Positions 42,081 to 50,245 of a DNA stretch of 64,000 bases are shown in pieces. The notes below the pieces were generated by a model. The model did not search any database, was not told the DNA's origin, and was given only the letters and a program-made list of their open reading frames with translations. Source of the DNA: Plantactinospora mayteni (lineage in GTDB: Bacteria > Actinomycetota > Actinomycetes > Mycobacteriales > Micromonosporaceae); the NCBI RefSeq assembly GCF_016862935.1, contig NZ_BONX01000004.1:248001-312000 (forward strand). The letters are read 5' to 3'. Both the position numbers and the translations under genes were made by a program. Position 1 is the first letter of the stretch; the number at the start of each line of letters is the position of its first letter.

Positions 42081-43016
42081 ATGGACTCCGCCAACGTGGA
42101 GCGTTTCGAGGCCAACCGGGACCGGTTGGCCTCGCTCGCGTACCGTCTGCTCGGCTCGGCCGCCGAGGCCGAGGATGCGGTGCAAGACACGTTCCTGCGC
42201 TGGCATGCCGCCGACCGGGAACACATCGAGATACCCGAGGCGTGGCTGACCAAGGTAGTCACCAATCTCTCGCTCGACCGGCTCCGTTCGGCCAAGATGC
42301 GGCGCGAACGCGCGGTCGGCGACTGGCTGCCCGAACCGCTTCTCGACGGCGACCCGATGCTCGGTCCGGCCGACACCGTCGAGCAGCGCGAATCGGTGAC
42401 CCTGGCGGTGCTGACGCTCATGGAACGCCTCACGCCGGTCGAGCGGGCCGTCTATGTGCTGCGTGAGGCATTCTCCTACAGCCACGCCGAGATCGCCGAG
42501 ATCCTCGACATCACCGAGTCCGCGAGCCAGCAGCACGCCCACCGGGCCCGACGCCGGGTCGCCGTCGCGCACACCGTCAGTGAAGTCGACCGCTCCTCCG
42601 CACGCCGAATCGTCGAGGCGTTCGTCGACGCCGCTTCCTCGGGCCGCACCGAACGGTTGGTGGCGTTGCTCACCGACGACGCGACCGCGATCTCCGACGG
42701 CGCCGGGCAGACCAGGAAACTGCTGCGATACTCGGTCCCCGAGCAGATCGCCAGCGCCATGCGAGCCGCCTTCAAGCCGACTCCGGCGAAACGGAAACTG
42801 GTCGGCGGCTCCCCAGCGATGCACGCCGGCGTGATCAACGGCTGCCCCGCCATCATCGCCGCGATCGAGGAGCGGGTGGTGGGCGTGGTGGTCCTGGACG
42901 TCCGCGGCGGCAAGGTCGCGGCCGTGCGCGGCGTGGCCGATCCGGACCGCCTCGGCCGCGTCACCGAGAGATGGCGGCGACGCGAGCGAGACGACTCCTT
43001 CATCCAATCGTGGTGA
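42081..43016 (+). CDS. sigJ: ECF41-family RNA polymerase sigma factor
   Basis: A 311-residue sigma factor with region 2 (about 8-80, YRLLGSAAEAEDAVQDTFLR), region 4 (about 110-165, LTPVERAVYVLREAFSYSHA with EIAEILDITESA) and a C-terminal SnoaL-like extension of about 130 residues. The ECF41 hallmarks are present in variant form: WLPEP between the domains, DGAGQ for DGGGK, and DPDRL for NPDKL. In this group the extension replaces a separate anti-sigma factor and controls activity. It is co-transcribed with the oxidoreductase. The short upstream extension to 42048 is unlikely. Confidence 0.92.
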   Translation: MDSANVERFEANRDRLASLAYRLLGSAAEAEDAVQDTFLRWHAADREHIEIPEAWLTKVVTNLSLDRLRSAKMRRERAVGDWLPEPLLDGDPMLGPADTVEQRESVTLAVLTLMERLTPVERAVYVLREAFSYSHAEIAEILDITESASQQHAHRARRRVAVAHTVSEVDRSSARRIVEAFVDAASSGRTERLVALLTDDATAISDGAGQTRKLLRYSVPEQIASAMRAAFKPTPAKRKLVGGSPAMHAGVINGCPAIIAAIEERVVGVVVLDVRGGKVAAVRGVADPDRLGRVTERWRRRERDDSFIQSW

Positions 43017-43018
43017 TC

Positions 43019-43035
43019 GAGGCCGCATCGGCCTC
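43019..43035. terminator. Short hairpin after the sigma-factor gene
   Basis: GAGGCCG, loop CAT, CGGCCTC, followed by TTGT, starting two bases after the stop codon. A small but well placed intrinsic terminator. Confidence 0.6.
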
Positions 43036-43273
43036 TTGTCGGCCCCGCCGGTGGCCATGATCCGGGGCGCGATCCGGCGTACAGGCAGCGCCGATCGACG
43101 GCGTGCGGCGCGCAACCGGAGGGCGGGAGGGGGGCCCGGCCACGGGCTGGCAACCGGGGCCGCCTGACCCACCAGCGCCTCGTAGGTGGTGATCTGCTCT
43201 CGGCGACGGTTCCGGTCAACGCGAGAATCAATCGATAGTCGTTGATACTTTGCCCGATAGATGTGATACTCGC

Positions 43274-43287
43274 TGGAAGCGCTCCCA
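43274..43287. promoter_or_regulatory. CebR-type operator before the LPMO gene
   Basis: TGGAAGCGCTCCCA differs in one position from the palindrome TGGGAGCGCTCCCA bound by CebR, the cellobiose/cellotriose-responsive LacI repressor of cellulose genes in actinomycetes. It lies 37 bases before the GTG of the LPMO gene. Confidence 0.8.
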
Positions 43288-43324
43288 CCCTCGTCCCGGG
43301 GTGCCTCAGAACGGAGGATGCACA

Positions 43325-44005
43325 GTGCGTTCACACCAGAACCATCAATCCGGCCGGCAGTCCCGGTCGGCCGTCCGCCAGCCCCTTCGAGTGCTTGCCC
43401 TGGCACTCACCATGGTGGTCGGCATGCTGCCCTGGGCCGGACCCGCCCAGGCCCACGGCACCGTCATCAACCCGGCAACTCGCGCCTACCAATGCTGGCA
43501 AACCTGGGGTAGCAGGCACATGGACCCGGTCATGCAGACGCAGGACCCGATGTGCTACCGGGCGTTCCAGGCCAACCCCGACACCATGTGGAACTGGATG
43601 AGCCAGTTGCGGGACGGTCTGGCCGGTCAGTTCCAGGCCCGTACGCCCGACGGGCAGCTGTGCAGCAACGCCCTCTCCAGGAACGACTCCCTGAACCAGC
43701 CGGGAGCCTGGAAGGCGACCACCGTCAGCCGCAGCTTCACGCTCCAGTTCTACGACCAGGCCAGCCACGGCGCTGACTTCTTCCGGGTGTACCTCACCAG
43801 GCAAGGGTTCAACCCGACCACCCAGCGCGTCGGATGGGGAAACATCGACCTGATCACGACGACCGGGCGCTACGCGCCGACGCAGAACATCTCGTTCAAC
43901 GTCTCGACCTCTGGACGCACCGGACAGCACGTCCTCTTCGTGATCTGGAAGGCGTCGCACATGGACCAGACCTACATGTGGTGCAGCGACATCAACATCG
44001 TCTGA
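43325..44005 (+). CDS. AA10 lytic polysaccharide monooxygenase
   Basis: A 226-residue secreted copper enzyme that oxidatively breaks crystalline cellulose or chitin. The signal peptide ends AQA-HGTVINPATRAYQCW, so the mature protein begins with His44, the first ligand of the histidine brace; the second is His148 in YDQASHGADFFRVY. Four cysteine-containing motifs (YQCW, MCYR, LCSN, MWCSD) suggest two disulphides. There is no added binding module. I choose GTG 43325 because GGAGG lies seven bases upstream. The CebR-type operator in front indicates induction by cello-oligosaccharides and hence a cellulose substrate. Confidence 0.93.
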   Translation: MRSHQNHQSGRQSRSAVRQPLRVLALALTMVVGMLPWAGPAQAHGTVINPATRAYQCWQTWGSRHMDPVMQTQDPMCYRAFQANPDTMWNWMSQLRDGLAGQFQARTPDGQLCSNALSRNDSLNQPGAWKATTVSRSFTLQFYDQASHGADFFRVYLTRQGFNPTTQRVGWGNIDLITTTGRYAPTQNISFNVSTSGRTGQHVLFVIWKASHMDQTYMWCSDINIV

Positions 44006-44031
44006 TCCGCAAGGCTGACAGCCACCGCACC

Positions 44032-44064
44032 ACTCCGGCCCAGGACGATGTCCTGGGCCGGAGT
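44032..44064. terminator. Perfect 15-bp hairpin after the LPMO gene
   Basis: ACTCCGGCCCAGGAC (44032-44046), loop GAT, and its exact complement (44050-44064), 26 bases after the stop and before the convergent hypothetical gene. Confidence 0.88.
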
Positions 44065-44207
44065 ATGGGGATCGCGGAGCCCTCGTCGCCGACGAATCGT
44101 CCAGAGCCGCGGACCACGTCAAGACCGGACGCGTCGAGCCAGCAGCCTGCCGCGAGCGGCCGTTGGCGCAGGCTGCCCGCGCAGCAGCAGGCGCTGATCG
44201 GGGAAGA

Positions 44208-45599
44208 TCACTTCGTCGGAGCGATGGTCGGCCCGGCGGCGAGGATCTGGGCATTGATGGATGCCCGCTCGTCGTCGGTCACCCGATAATTCTGCATCGC
44301 AGTCACCATGGCGTCACCCGCGTCCGTGAGGCTGCGACTGGTTTCGTGCAAGATGTCAGCGAGCTCATCTGCGGCCTGGTTGAACAGCGGGATCGACCGT
44401 GGGAAGAACGTGCTCAGGGAGCCCGGGACCTGGCAACCATCCATGTACCTTGCCGACAGGCTGTATTGCTGCGCGGCAGTCGGCAGGTTATGGGTTCCGG
44501 CCTTGCCGAGTTCGACCAGGTTGGCGACGGTCTGATTCTTCCCGCCGGGGCGTTCTATGAGATCGAGCTGTTTGTATGTCCCTGCGCTGATGCGTGGCTT
44601 CGGCACCCTCAGCTCCGGGCTGTCGAACGCCTGAGCACTGGAGATATCTGCTTTCAGCCCTGCGGCCAGCAGCCCGTCCTGGTCGGCGATCCACTCCTCC
44701 AGGCTCTTCAGCGCGTTTTCCGCGCTAACTATGACGTTCATTGGCGAACTGTTCGGCTCCAGCGGCAAGATTTGCAGGTTTGGCTCCGTACCTCCGTGTT
44801 TCGCCACGCCGTAGAGGCCGCTGGCCAGGCCGGCAGCGCCGACGATGAGCGCCGTCCCACCGCTCGCGAACAGACCGATGACGCCCAAGACAATACCGAC
44901 GGCCTCGACCACGGCCTTCCCCGGCATGTCCTTCGACGTATCGGCGAAGCCCAGCTCGGCCTTCGACTTCGATATCCCGTCCAATGCGGCCAGGCAGCTT
45001 TGGGCGACGAACGTGACCGATCTCCCGCTTCTGCTGGAGGCCACCTGGAAAGCTGCTGCCGCGGTCGCCATCTCTCTGGCGTAGAACCGCTGGCACTTCG
45101 ACGCCCGATCGAACGGCGCGAGGAAGTTCTTCTCAAAGTTGGTGGCGGCATCGCCGAGCCACAGACCTTCGTTAATCATGTTGGCGACGGGCCTTACGTC
45201 TTCTTCGGCGGCGAAAACACTCCCGTCCACCGTCCCGCCGATGGGCCGGGCGTTCGGCCCGCCACCCCCGCTGGCGTCGGCCAACTGGTCGACGTTCACC
45301 TTGAAGTCGTGCGCGTCGAGAACGTAGTACCGGCGCAAACGGTTCAGGAGGTCATCGACTGAGCCGAAGAACTCGTTCGTTTCCTTCTGAGCGTTCGGGT
45401 CGACCGCGTTCGGAGCATCCGGTTCCGTGGCCTGGCCGGTTCGCATTCTAGACTGGATGTACTCCCTCCACTTCTGCTCGGCCTTACTTCTTATCTGGCC
45501 CAGAATCGGCTCAAGTTCATGCTGAAGCTTCACGCGTTCGTCTTCCTTCCGCTGCCGATGCGACTCCACGGCACAGTTTCTGTCCCGGCTCCTTGCCAC
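44208..45599 (-). CDS. Hypothetical protein with central hydrophobic segment
   Basis: A protein of 441-463 residues that I cannot assign. The first 60 residues are charged and likely coiled-coil (HELEPILGQIRSKAEQKWRE). A middle part (about 235-275, AVVEAVGIVLGVIGLFASGG then TALIVGAAGLASGLYGV) has one or two hydrophobic stretches rich in Gly/Ala, like the membrane-active segments of WXG/ESX-type or toxin-linked proteins; the C-terminal third is helical. No signal peptide or catalytic motif is seen. Codon usage is less GC-biased than in the neighbours, compatible with transfer. GTG 45599 or GTG 45533 (after GGAAGA) may be the start. It is isolated between the LPMO gene and the iolA remnant. Confidence 0.65.
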   Translation of the reverse strand: MARSRDRNCAVESHRQRKEDERVKLQHELEPILGQIRSKAEQKWREYIQSRMRTGQATEPDAPNAVDPNAQKETNEFFGSVDDLLNRLRRYYVLDAHDFKVNVDQLADASGGGGPNARPIGGTVDGSVFAAEEDVRPVANMINEGLWLGDAATNFEKNFLAPFDRASKCQRFYAREMATAAAAFQVASSRSGRSVTFVAQSCLAALDGISKSKAELGFADTSKDMPGKAVVEAVGIVLGVIGLFASGGTALIVGAAGLASGLYGVAKHGGTEPNLQILPLEPNSSPMNVIVSAENALKSLEEWIADQDGLLAAGLKADISSAQAFDSPELRVPKPRISAGTYKQLDLIERPGGKNQTVANLVELGKAGTHNLPTAAQQYSLSARYMDGCQVPGSLSTFFPRSIPLFNQAADELADILHETSRSLTDAGDAMVTAMQNYRVTDDERASINAQILAAGPTIAPTK

Positions 45600-45959
45600 A
45601 TCCCTGCCAGTACGCTTGCCACGTCCCTACGGCACGGTTACGGCTATGACACAGACTGCGGTGGAACGTGTGATCCTCCGCCTTCATCTGACCGTCGGTA
45701 GTCTCCACGACCTGCCGCCCAGAATCCGCACACATTCCGCCCACGGGGTCACCGAAGGCGACCAGCGGCCGCACACCGGCTACCAGACCTGACGGCGTGG
45801 ACCGGTCCTCCGACGAGGCGGACCACCGGGGATCGTTGCCAACGGGCGTCCGCCAGGGCGGACAGCGCTCTGCGCGTCACGTCAACGGCGGCCGCGCTCC
45901 CCTGCACGAGTTCGGGAAGGACAGGGGGTGGGTGGCCGGGACGCTCGCTCCGGCATCGC
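45600..45959. other. Gap without a recognisable gene
   Basis: Only weak frames occur here, the best being a minus-strand frame from 45774 that runs into the start of the hypothetical gene in another phase and has no known motif. I see no hairpin or repeat. It may be debris from the deletion that removed most of the adjacent iolA gene. Confidence 0.4.
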
Positions 45960-46203
45960 TCAGAGGTTCTGCGGGAAGCCCAGGTGGAGACCGCCACGGC
46001 TCGGGTCAAGCCAGCGCGAGATCACGACCTTGCCCCGGGTGAGAAGTGCACGCCTTCGGTGCCGTGGGCGTGCGTGTCGCCGAGGAGGCTCTGCTTCCAG
46101 CCGCCGAACAAGTAGTAGGAGACGGGGACCGGGATCGGCACGTTGATCCCGACCATGCCGACCTCCACCTCGCGCTGGAAGCGGCGGGCCGACGCCGACG
46201 ACT
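45960..46203 (-). pseudogene. iolA: C-terminal remnant of methylmalonate-semialdehyde dehydrogenase
   Basis: The minus strand reads [40 protein letters not shown] and AHGTEGVHF, the hallmark C-terminal segment of MmsA/IolA, the last enzyme of inositol breakdown. After GVHF one base is missing (TTCTTC has become TTCTC); skipping it restores [20 protein letters not shown] and GFPQNL before a TGA at 45960-45962. About 80 of some 500 residues remain; everything upstream, including the catalytic cysteine, is gone. The remnant abuts the ABC ATPase gene within 23 bases, so the deletion endpoint lies near 46200. Confidence 0.85.
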
Positions 46204-46225
46204 CCGACGCGCGGCGGCGCCAGGT

Positions 46226-47083
46226 TCAGCGTTCCTCCTTCTCGGTGCGCGCCGCGGGACCGTCGCGTTGTCCGGTCTCGCCGCGCAGTTCGGCGCCGAG
46301 TTCCTCGAGTTCCTGACCGCCGGCCATCTCGGTGGTCAACCGCGCGAGCGTGAGCTCGTCGCGCCGGGCGTCGAGGGCCACCTGGCCGAGCTTGAGGATG
46401 ACGAAGTGGTCGCCGACCAGGTACGCCTGCTGCGGGTTGTGCGTGATGAAGATGACGCCGAGGCCGGCGTCACGGGCCCGGAGGATGTACTTCAGGACGA
46501 CGCCGGACTGCTTGACGCCGAGGGCGGCGGTGGGCTCATCGAGGATGATGACCTTGGCGCCGAAGTGGATGGCCCGGGCGATGGCGATGCACTGGCGTTG
46601 GCCACCGGAGAGCGAGGCCACCGGGCGGTCGAGGTCGGGCACGATGATCCCCATCCGCCGCAGCTCCTCGGCACAGATGCGCTTCATCCGCTTGATGTCG
46701 AGGGTGCGTAGCGGCCCTCTGCGGATCTCGTTGCCGAGGAAGAAGTTCCGCCACACCGACATCAGGGGCACGAGGGCGAGGTTCTGATAGACGGTGGCGA
46801 TCCCGCTGCTCTGGGCGACTCGGGGCGAGGCGAACCGGCACGGCTGGCCGTCCAGCCGCATCGCCCCTTCCGTGTAGTCGTGCAGGCCGGAGATGATGCT
46901 GATCAGAGTGGACTTGCCGGCACCGTTGTCGCCCAGTACGCAGGTGACCTCGCCCTGGCGGACGTTGAGTGTCACGCCGCGCAGGGCATGCACGTTGCCG
47001 TAGCTCTTGCCGACGTTGTCGAGCTGTAGCAGGGGCGGTGCCGGGTCGGTGGCCTGCCGAGGTTCGATGGTCGTGGTCGTCAC
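46226..47083 (-). CDS. Sugar ABC transporter ATPase (inositol uptake)
   Basis: A 285-residue single-domain ATPase of the ribose/inositol CUT2 type. Walker A GDNGAGKST, the signature SLSGGQRQCIAIARA, Walker B KVIILDEPTAALG and switch HNPQQA are intact. The C-terminal 40 residues are charged. CUT2 ATPases often have two fused domains; a single one, as in fructose/inositol FrcA-like systems, must dimerise. GTG 47083 overlaps the permease stop (GTGA). Located at the end of the inositol cluster, next to the iolA remnant. Confidence 0.9.
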   Translation of the reverse strand: MTTTTIEPRQATDPAPPLLQLDNVGKSYGNVHALRGVTLNVRQGEVTCVLGDNGAGKSTLISIISGLHDYTEGAMRLDGQPCRFASPRVAQSSGIATVYQNLALVPLMSVWRNFFLGNEIRRGPLRTLDIKRMKRICAEELRRMGIIVPDLDRPVASLSGGQRQCIAIARAIHFGAKVIILDEPTAALGVKQSGVVLKYILRARDAGLGVIFITHNPQQAYLVGDHFVILKLGQVALDARRDELTLARLTTEMAGGQELEELGAELRGETGQRDGPAARTEKEER

Positions 47084-48135
47084 CGCAGGTCCGCCCTTCG
47101 CTTGACGTACAGGTTGACGATCGTCGCGAGCAGCAGCATCAGGCCGAGGAAGGCCCGGAACCAGTCGGGGTTCCACCCGGCGTAGGTGATGCCGAGCTGG
47201 GTCATCCCGAAGATCAACGCACCGATCGAGGCGCCGACGACCGAACCGTAGCCGCCGGTGAGCAGGCAGCCGCCGATCACCGCGGCGATGATGAAGATGA
47301 ACTCCTTGCCGACACCCTCGCCGGACTGCACGGTGTTGAACTGGAACAGCAGATGCATGCCGGAGAGCCAGGCACAGAACCCCACGGCCATGAACAGTCC
47401 GATCTTCGTCGCCCGTACCGGCACACCGACGGCCCGCGCCGCTTCGGCGTCACCGCCGACCGCGAAGATCCAGTTCCCCACCTGGGTACGCAGCAGGAGG
47501 TACGCCGCGACGCCGGTCAGGACGATCCAGTAGAGGACGGTGACCTTCAGGTTCACCGGTCCGAGGCTGACCTCCGACCCGAAGATCTTCTGCGCGCTGT
47601 CGAAGCCGTCCATGTCGCTGATCGTGGAGCTGGCGACATTGCCGGTGAGCAGCCGGGTGACGCCGAGGTTGACGCCCTGCAAGATGAAGAACGTGCCCAG
47701 CGTGACGAGGAAGCTCGGCAGGCCGGTCTTGAGCAGCAGCCACCCGTTGAACGCGCCCACCGCCAGGGAGAGGGCCAGCGCCAGGAGGACACCCACCCAG
47801 ACGTTGAGACCGAAGTTCCAGGCGAAGAGGGAGGCGGCGAGGCCGGAGGTGGTGACCGCGACGCCGGTGGAGAGGTCGAACTCACCGCCGATCATGAGCA
47901 GTGCCACCGGTACCGCCATGATGCCGATGGTCGAGGCGCCGTAGAGGATGGTCCCGACGTTGGCGACGTTGCGGAACGGCTCCGCCACCGCCATGAACAG
48001 CAGGAAGATCACTATTGCGCCGATGAGCGACCCGACCTCGGGCCGGCTGATCAGCCGGGCCAGCAGGGGGCGGGTGGCGACGCGGTCGTCTCGAGCCCCC
48101 GCCAGCCTGTCCGGTTCCATCGCGGTGGCAGTCAC
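47080..48135 (-). CDS. Sugar ABC transporter permease, RbsC type (inositol uptake)
   Basis: A 351-residue CUT2 permease with about ten hydrophobic segments, including VALLMIGGEFDLSTGVAVTT, the family hallmark, and the EAA-like GGDAEAARAVGVPVRATKIG loop. It is a homodimer partner of the ATPase. GTG 48135 has AGGTGA upstream and lies six bases from the binding-protein stop. The adjacent inositol genes suggest myo-inositol or a related cyclitol as substrate. Confidence 0.9.
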   Translation of the reverse strand: MTATAMEPDRLAGARDDRVATRPLLARLISRPEVGSLIGAIVIFLLFMAVAEPFRNVANVGTILYGASTIGIMAVPVALLMIGGEFDLSTGVAVTTSGLAASLFAWNFGLNVWVGVLLALALSLAVGAFNGWLLLKTGLPSFLVTLGTFFILQGVNLGVTRLLTGNVASSTISDMDGFDSAQKIFGSEVSLGPVNLKVTVLYWIVLTGVAAYLLLRTQVGNWIFAVGGDAEAARAVGVPVRATKIGLFMAVGFCAWLSGMHLLFQFNTVQSGEGVGKEFIFIIAAVIGGCLLTGGYGSVVGASIGALIFGMTQLGITYAGWNPDWFRAFLGLMLLLATIVNLYVKRRADLR

Positions 48136-48141
48136 GTCCGA

Positions 48142-49143
48142 TCACCTCGTGCCGTTCGCGGCGAACTTCTCGACCGCGGCGACGTTGGAGCTGTCGACGA
48201 ATGCCGGGCCGGTCAGCGTCGCCTGGCCACCGCCGATGGTGTTGCCGTTGGTCCGGTAGAGCCACAGGCTGTCGACCGCGAGGTAGCCCTGTAGGTAGGG
48301 CTGCTGGTCGACGGCCCATTCGACCTGGCCGGTCTTGATGGCGCCGACCAGTTCCTGGTTGGTGTCGAAGGTGACCACCTTGGCGGAGCCGCTGGCCTCC
48401 TGGACCGACTTGACGGCGGTCAGCGCGAACGGCGCACCGAGGGTCAGTACCCGGTCGATGCTCTTGTCCTGCTGCAACTTGGCGGTGATGGCCGCCTGGA
48501 CGCTCGGCATGTCGGTACCGGTGACGTAGATCTTCTCGGTGTTCGGGAAGGTGGACCTGGCGCCGTCGCAGCGCGCCTCCAGCCCGACGTGGCCCTGCTC
48601 CTGGATGACGCAGAGCGCCTTCTTGGCGCCGTCGCGGGTGAGCCGCTCGCCGGCCGCCTGGCCGGCGAGCTTCTCCTCCTGGCCGAAGTAGCCGAGGACG
48701 CCCATGCTCTTCCAGTCGCCGATGCCTCCGTTGAGCGCGACGACGGGGATGCCGCTCTGGACCGCCTTGGTGACGCCGGCCCGCATGGCGTCGGGCTTGG
48801 CGAGGGTCACCGCGATGCCGTCGACCTTCTTGTCGATCGCCGACTGGACCAGGTTGGCCTGGTTGGCGCCGTCCGGGTCGGCCTGGTATTGCAGGTCGAC
48901 GTTGTCCTTCTGCGCCGCGGCCTCGGCACCCTTACGGACCAGGTCCCAGAAGGTGTCGCCGGGAGCCGCGTGCGTGATCAGGGCGATGGTCATCCGCGGG
49001 GTGTCGGCAGTCCTGCCGGTGCCATCGCCATCTCCCTCGGTGGACTGCCGACCGCCGGTGGAACTACAGGCGCCGACGGTGAGCGCCAGCGCGACGCCGG
49101 CTGCGATCACGGAGATGCGGAATGTACGGGAGGTGCGGATCAT
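48142..49143 (-). CDS. Sugar-binding lipoprotein of the inositol ABC transporter
   Basis: A 333-residue periplasmic-binding-type lipoprotein (lipobox LTVGACSS). The ribose/inositol fold is seen in MTIALITHAAPGDTFWDLVR, NQANLVQSAIDKKVDGIAVT, VVALNGGIGDW and VVTFDTNQELVGAIKTGQVE. It belongs to the Peripla_BP_4 class, used by CUT2 importers. The ATG at 49143 is one base from the end of a MITE-like copy, whose right end supplies the ribosome site (AAGG four bases upstream, GGAGGT further up). The frame stays open through the element to an alternative ATG at 49236. Confidence 0.9.
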   Translation of the reverse strand: MIRTSRTFRISVIAAGVALALTVGACSSTGGRQSTEGDGDGTGRTADTPRMTIALITHAAPGDTFWDLVRKGAEAAAQKDNVDLQYQADPDGANQANLVQSAIDKKVDGIAVTLAKPDAMRAGVTKAVQSGIPVVALNGGIGDWKSMGVLGYFGQEEKLAGQAAGERLTRDGAKKALCVIQEQGHVGLEARCDGARSTFPNTEKIYVTGTDMPSVQAAITAKLQQDKSIDRVLTLGAPFALTAVKSVQEASGSAKVVTFDTNQELVGAIKTGQVEWAVDQQPYLQGYLAVDSLWLYRTNGNTIGGGQATLTGPAFVDSSNVAAVEKFAANGTR

Positions 49144-49235
49144 CGAACCTTTTTCCACCTCCCCTTGCGGTCCGTCGTGGTCGCAGGTGGAAGTCGGGGC
49201 GCACGCGCCGCGCGGCTCGGGTTGGAAACTGTTCA
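49144..49235 (-). mobile_element. MITE-like 92-bp element, copy D
   Basis: Reverse-oriented copy whose right end touches the start codon of the binding-protein gene. Internal part nearly identical to copy E (ACTTCCACCTGCGACCACGA and following). Flanking words CATCG (49141-49145) and CATTG (49234-49238). It occupies most of the gap between the isomerase-like gene and the transporter genes and now provides their leader. Confidence 0.88.
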
Positions 49236-49348
49236 TTGTGGCGTGACCACCTTTCGCGATCCGCCGCGCGGACGCGGACTGGGACGGGTTGGTGTGCTGC
49301 GGTGATGAGCGCTTGGTGTGGGTGGTGGGGGGATGTGCCGCCTCGCTG

Positions 49349-50245
49349 TCAGCGCAGCGGGCCGCAGGACCGGAGGTAGGCCAGGGTCCGGGTGGCGATG
49401 GGCAGGGGTTGGTCGGGCGGGCAGGGGTACATGTCCTGTTCGACGATCGCGAACATCTCGACGTCGAGCCGGGCAAGGACGTCGAGAATGGGAGACAGCT
49501 CGGGCAGCCCGTTGGGAGGCTCGCACATGACACCGAGTCGCACCGCCTCGCCGAACCCCGTACCCTCGGTCCGCACCGTGGCGAGGACCACCGGGTCGAC
49601 CTGCTTGAGGTGTACGTAGCCGATCCGCTCCGGATAGTCGTGGATCAGCTTGAGGCTGTCCCCGCCGCAGTACGCGAGGTGCCCGGTGTCGAGGCACAGG
49701 CTCACCAGGTCGGGGTCCGTGGCGTGGAGGAACCGCTCGACGTTGCCGTGGGTGTCCACGTGCGTGTCGGCGTGCGGGTGGAACTGGATCCGCAGGCCGA
49801 ACTCCTCCCGGAGCTGGCGGGCGAGCCGGTTCACCCGCGCGGCGTACGCCGGCCACTGCTCGTCGGTGAGCTGCGGGTCCTCGATGACCCTGCCGGTCTG
49901 CGGGTCGCGCCAGAAGTCGGGGATGACCACCAGGTGCTCGGCGCCCATCGCCGCGGTCAGCGACGCCGCCGCCGACACGTCCCGCCAGGTGGTGTCCCAC
50001 GAGTCCGGCCGATGCAGGTGTTCGAAGATCGTGCCGGCGGTCATGGTCAGCCCGCGCCGGTCGAACTCCTCCCGCAGCCGCAGTGGGTCGGTCGGCAGGT
50101 AGCCGTACGGGCCCAGTTCGATCCGGGTGTAGCCGGCCGCCGCGACCTCGTCGAGAAAACGCGCCCACGGGGTCTGCCGGGAGTCGTCGGGAAACCACAC
50201 CCCCCAACTGTCGGGGGCGCTGCCGATCATCGCCGGCTTGGTCAT
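49349..50245 (-). CDS. iolE: Inosose dehydratase-like TIM-barrel protein (IolE/IolH type)
   Basis: A 298-residue protein of the AP-endonuclease-2/xylose-isomerase superfamily. In inositol clusters this position is filled by IolE, which dehydrates scyllo-inosose, or by an IolH/IolI relative. Metal-binding motifs: Glu in RIELGPYG, HPHADTHVD, CLDTGH, HLKQVDP and IVEQDMY. The start MIGSAPDSWGVWFPDD differs from classic IolE, so the exact step is uncertain. ATGA overlap with iolD and GGAGA upstream. It closes the catabolic run before the transporter genes. Confidence 0.72.
   Translation of the reverse strand: MTKPAMIGSAPDSWGVWFPDDSRQTPWARFLDEVAAAGYTRIELGPYGYLPTDPLRLREEFDRRGLTMTAGTIFEHLHRPDSWDTTWRDVSAAASLTAAMGAEHLVVIPDFWRDPQTGRVIEDPQLTDEQWPAYAARVNRLARQLREEFGLRIQFHPHADTHVDTHGNVERFLHATDPDLVSLCLDTGHLAYCGGDSLKLIHDYPERIGYVHLKQVDPVVLATVRTEGTGFGEAVRLGVMCEPPNGLPELSPILDVLARLDVEMFAIVEQDMYPCPPDQPLPIATRTLAYLRSCGPLR

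Noticed and set aside
45517-45774. 85-codon minus-strand frame upstream of the hypothetical gene
   Set aside because: It overlaps the start of that gene in a different phase, lacks a ribosome site and shows no known motif; too weak to call.
49144-49236. Small protein encoded by the repeat element (NSFQPEPRGACAPTS type)
   Set aside because: The frame differs between copies, is not conserved as protein and has no start in most copies; the conservation is at DNA level.
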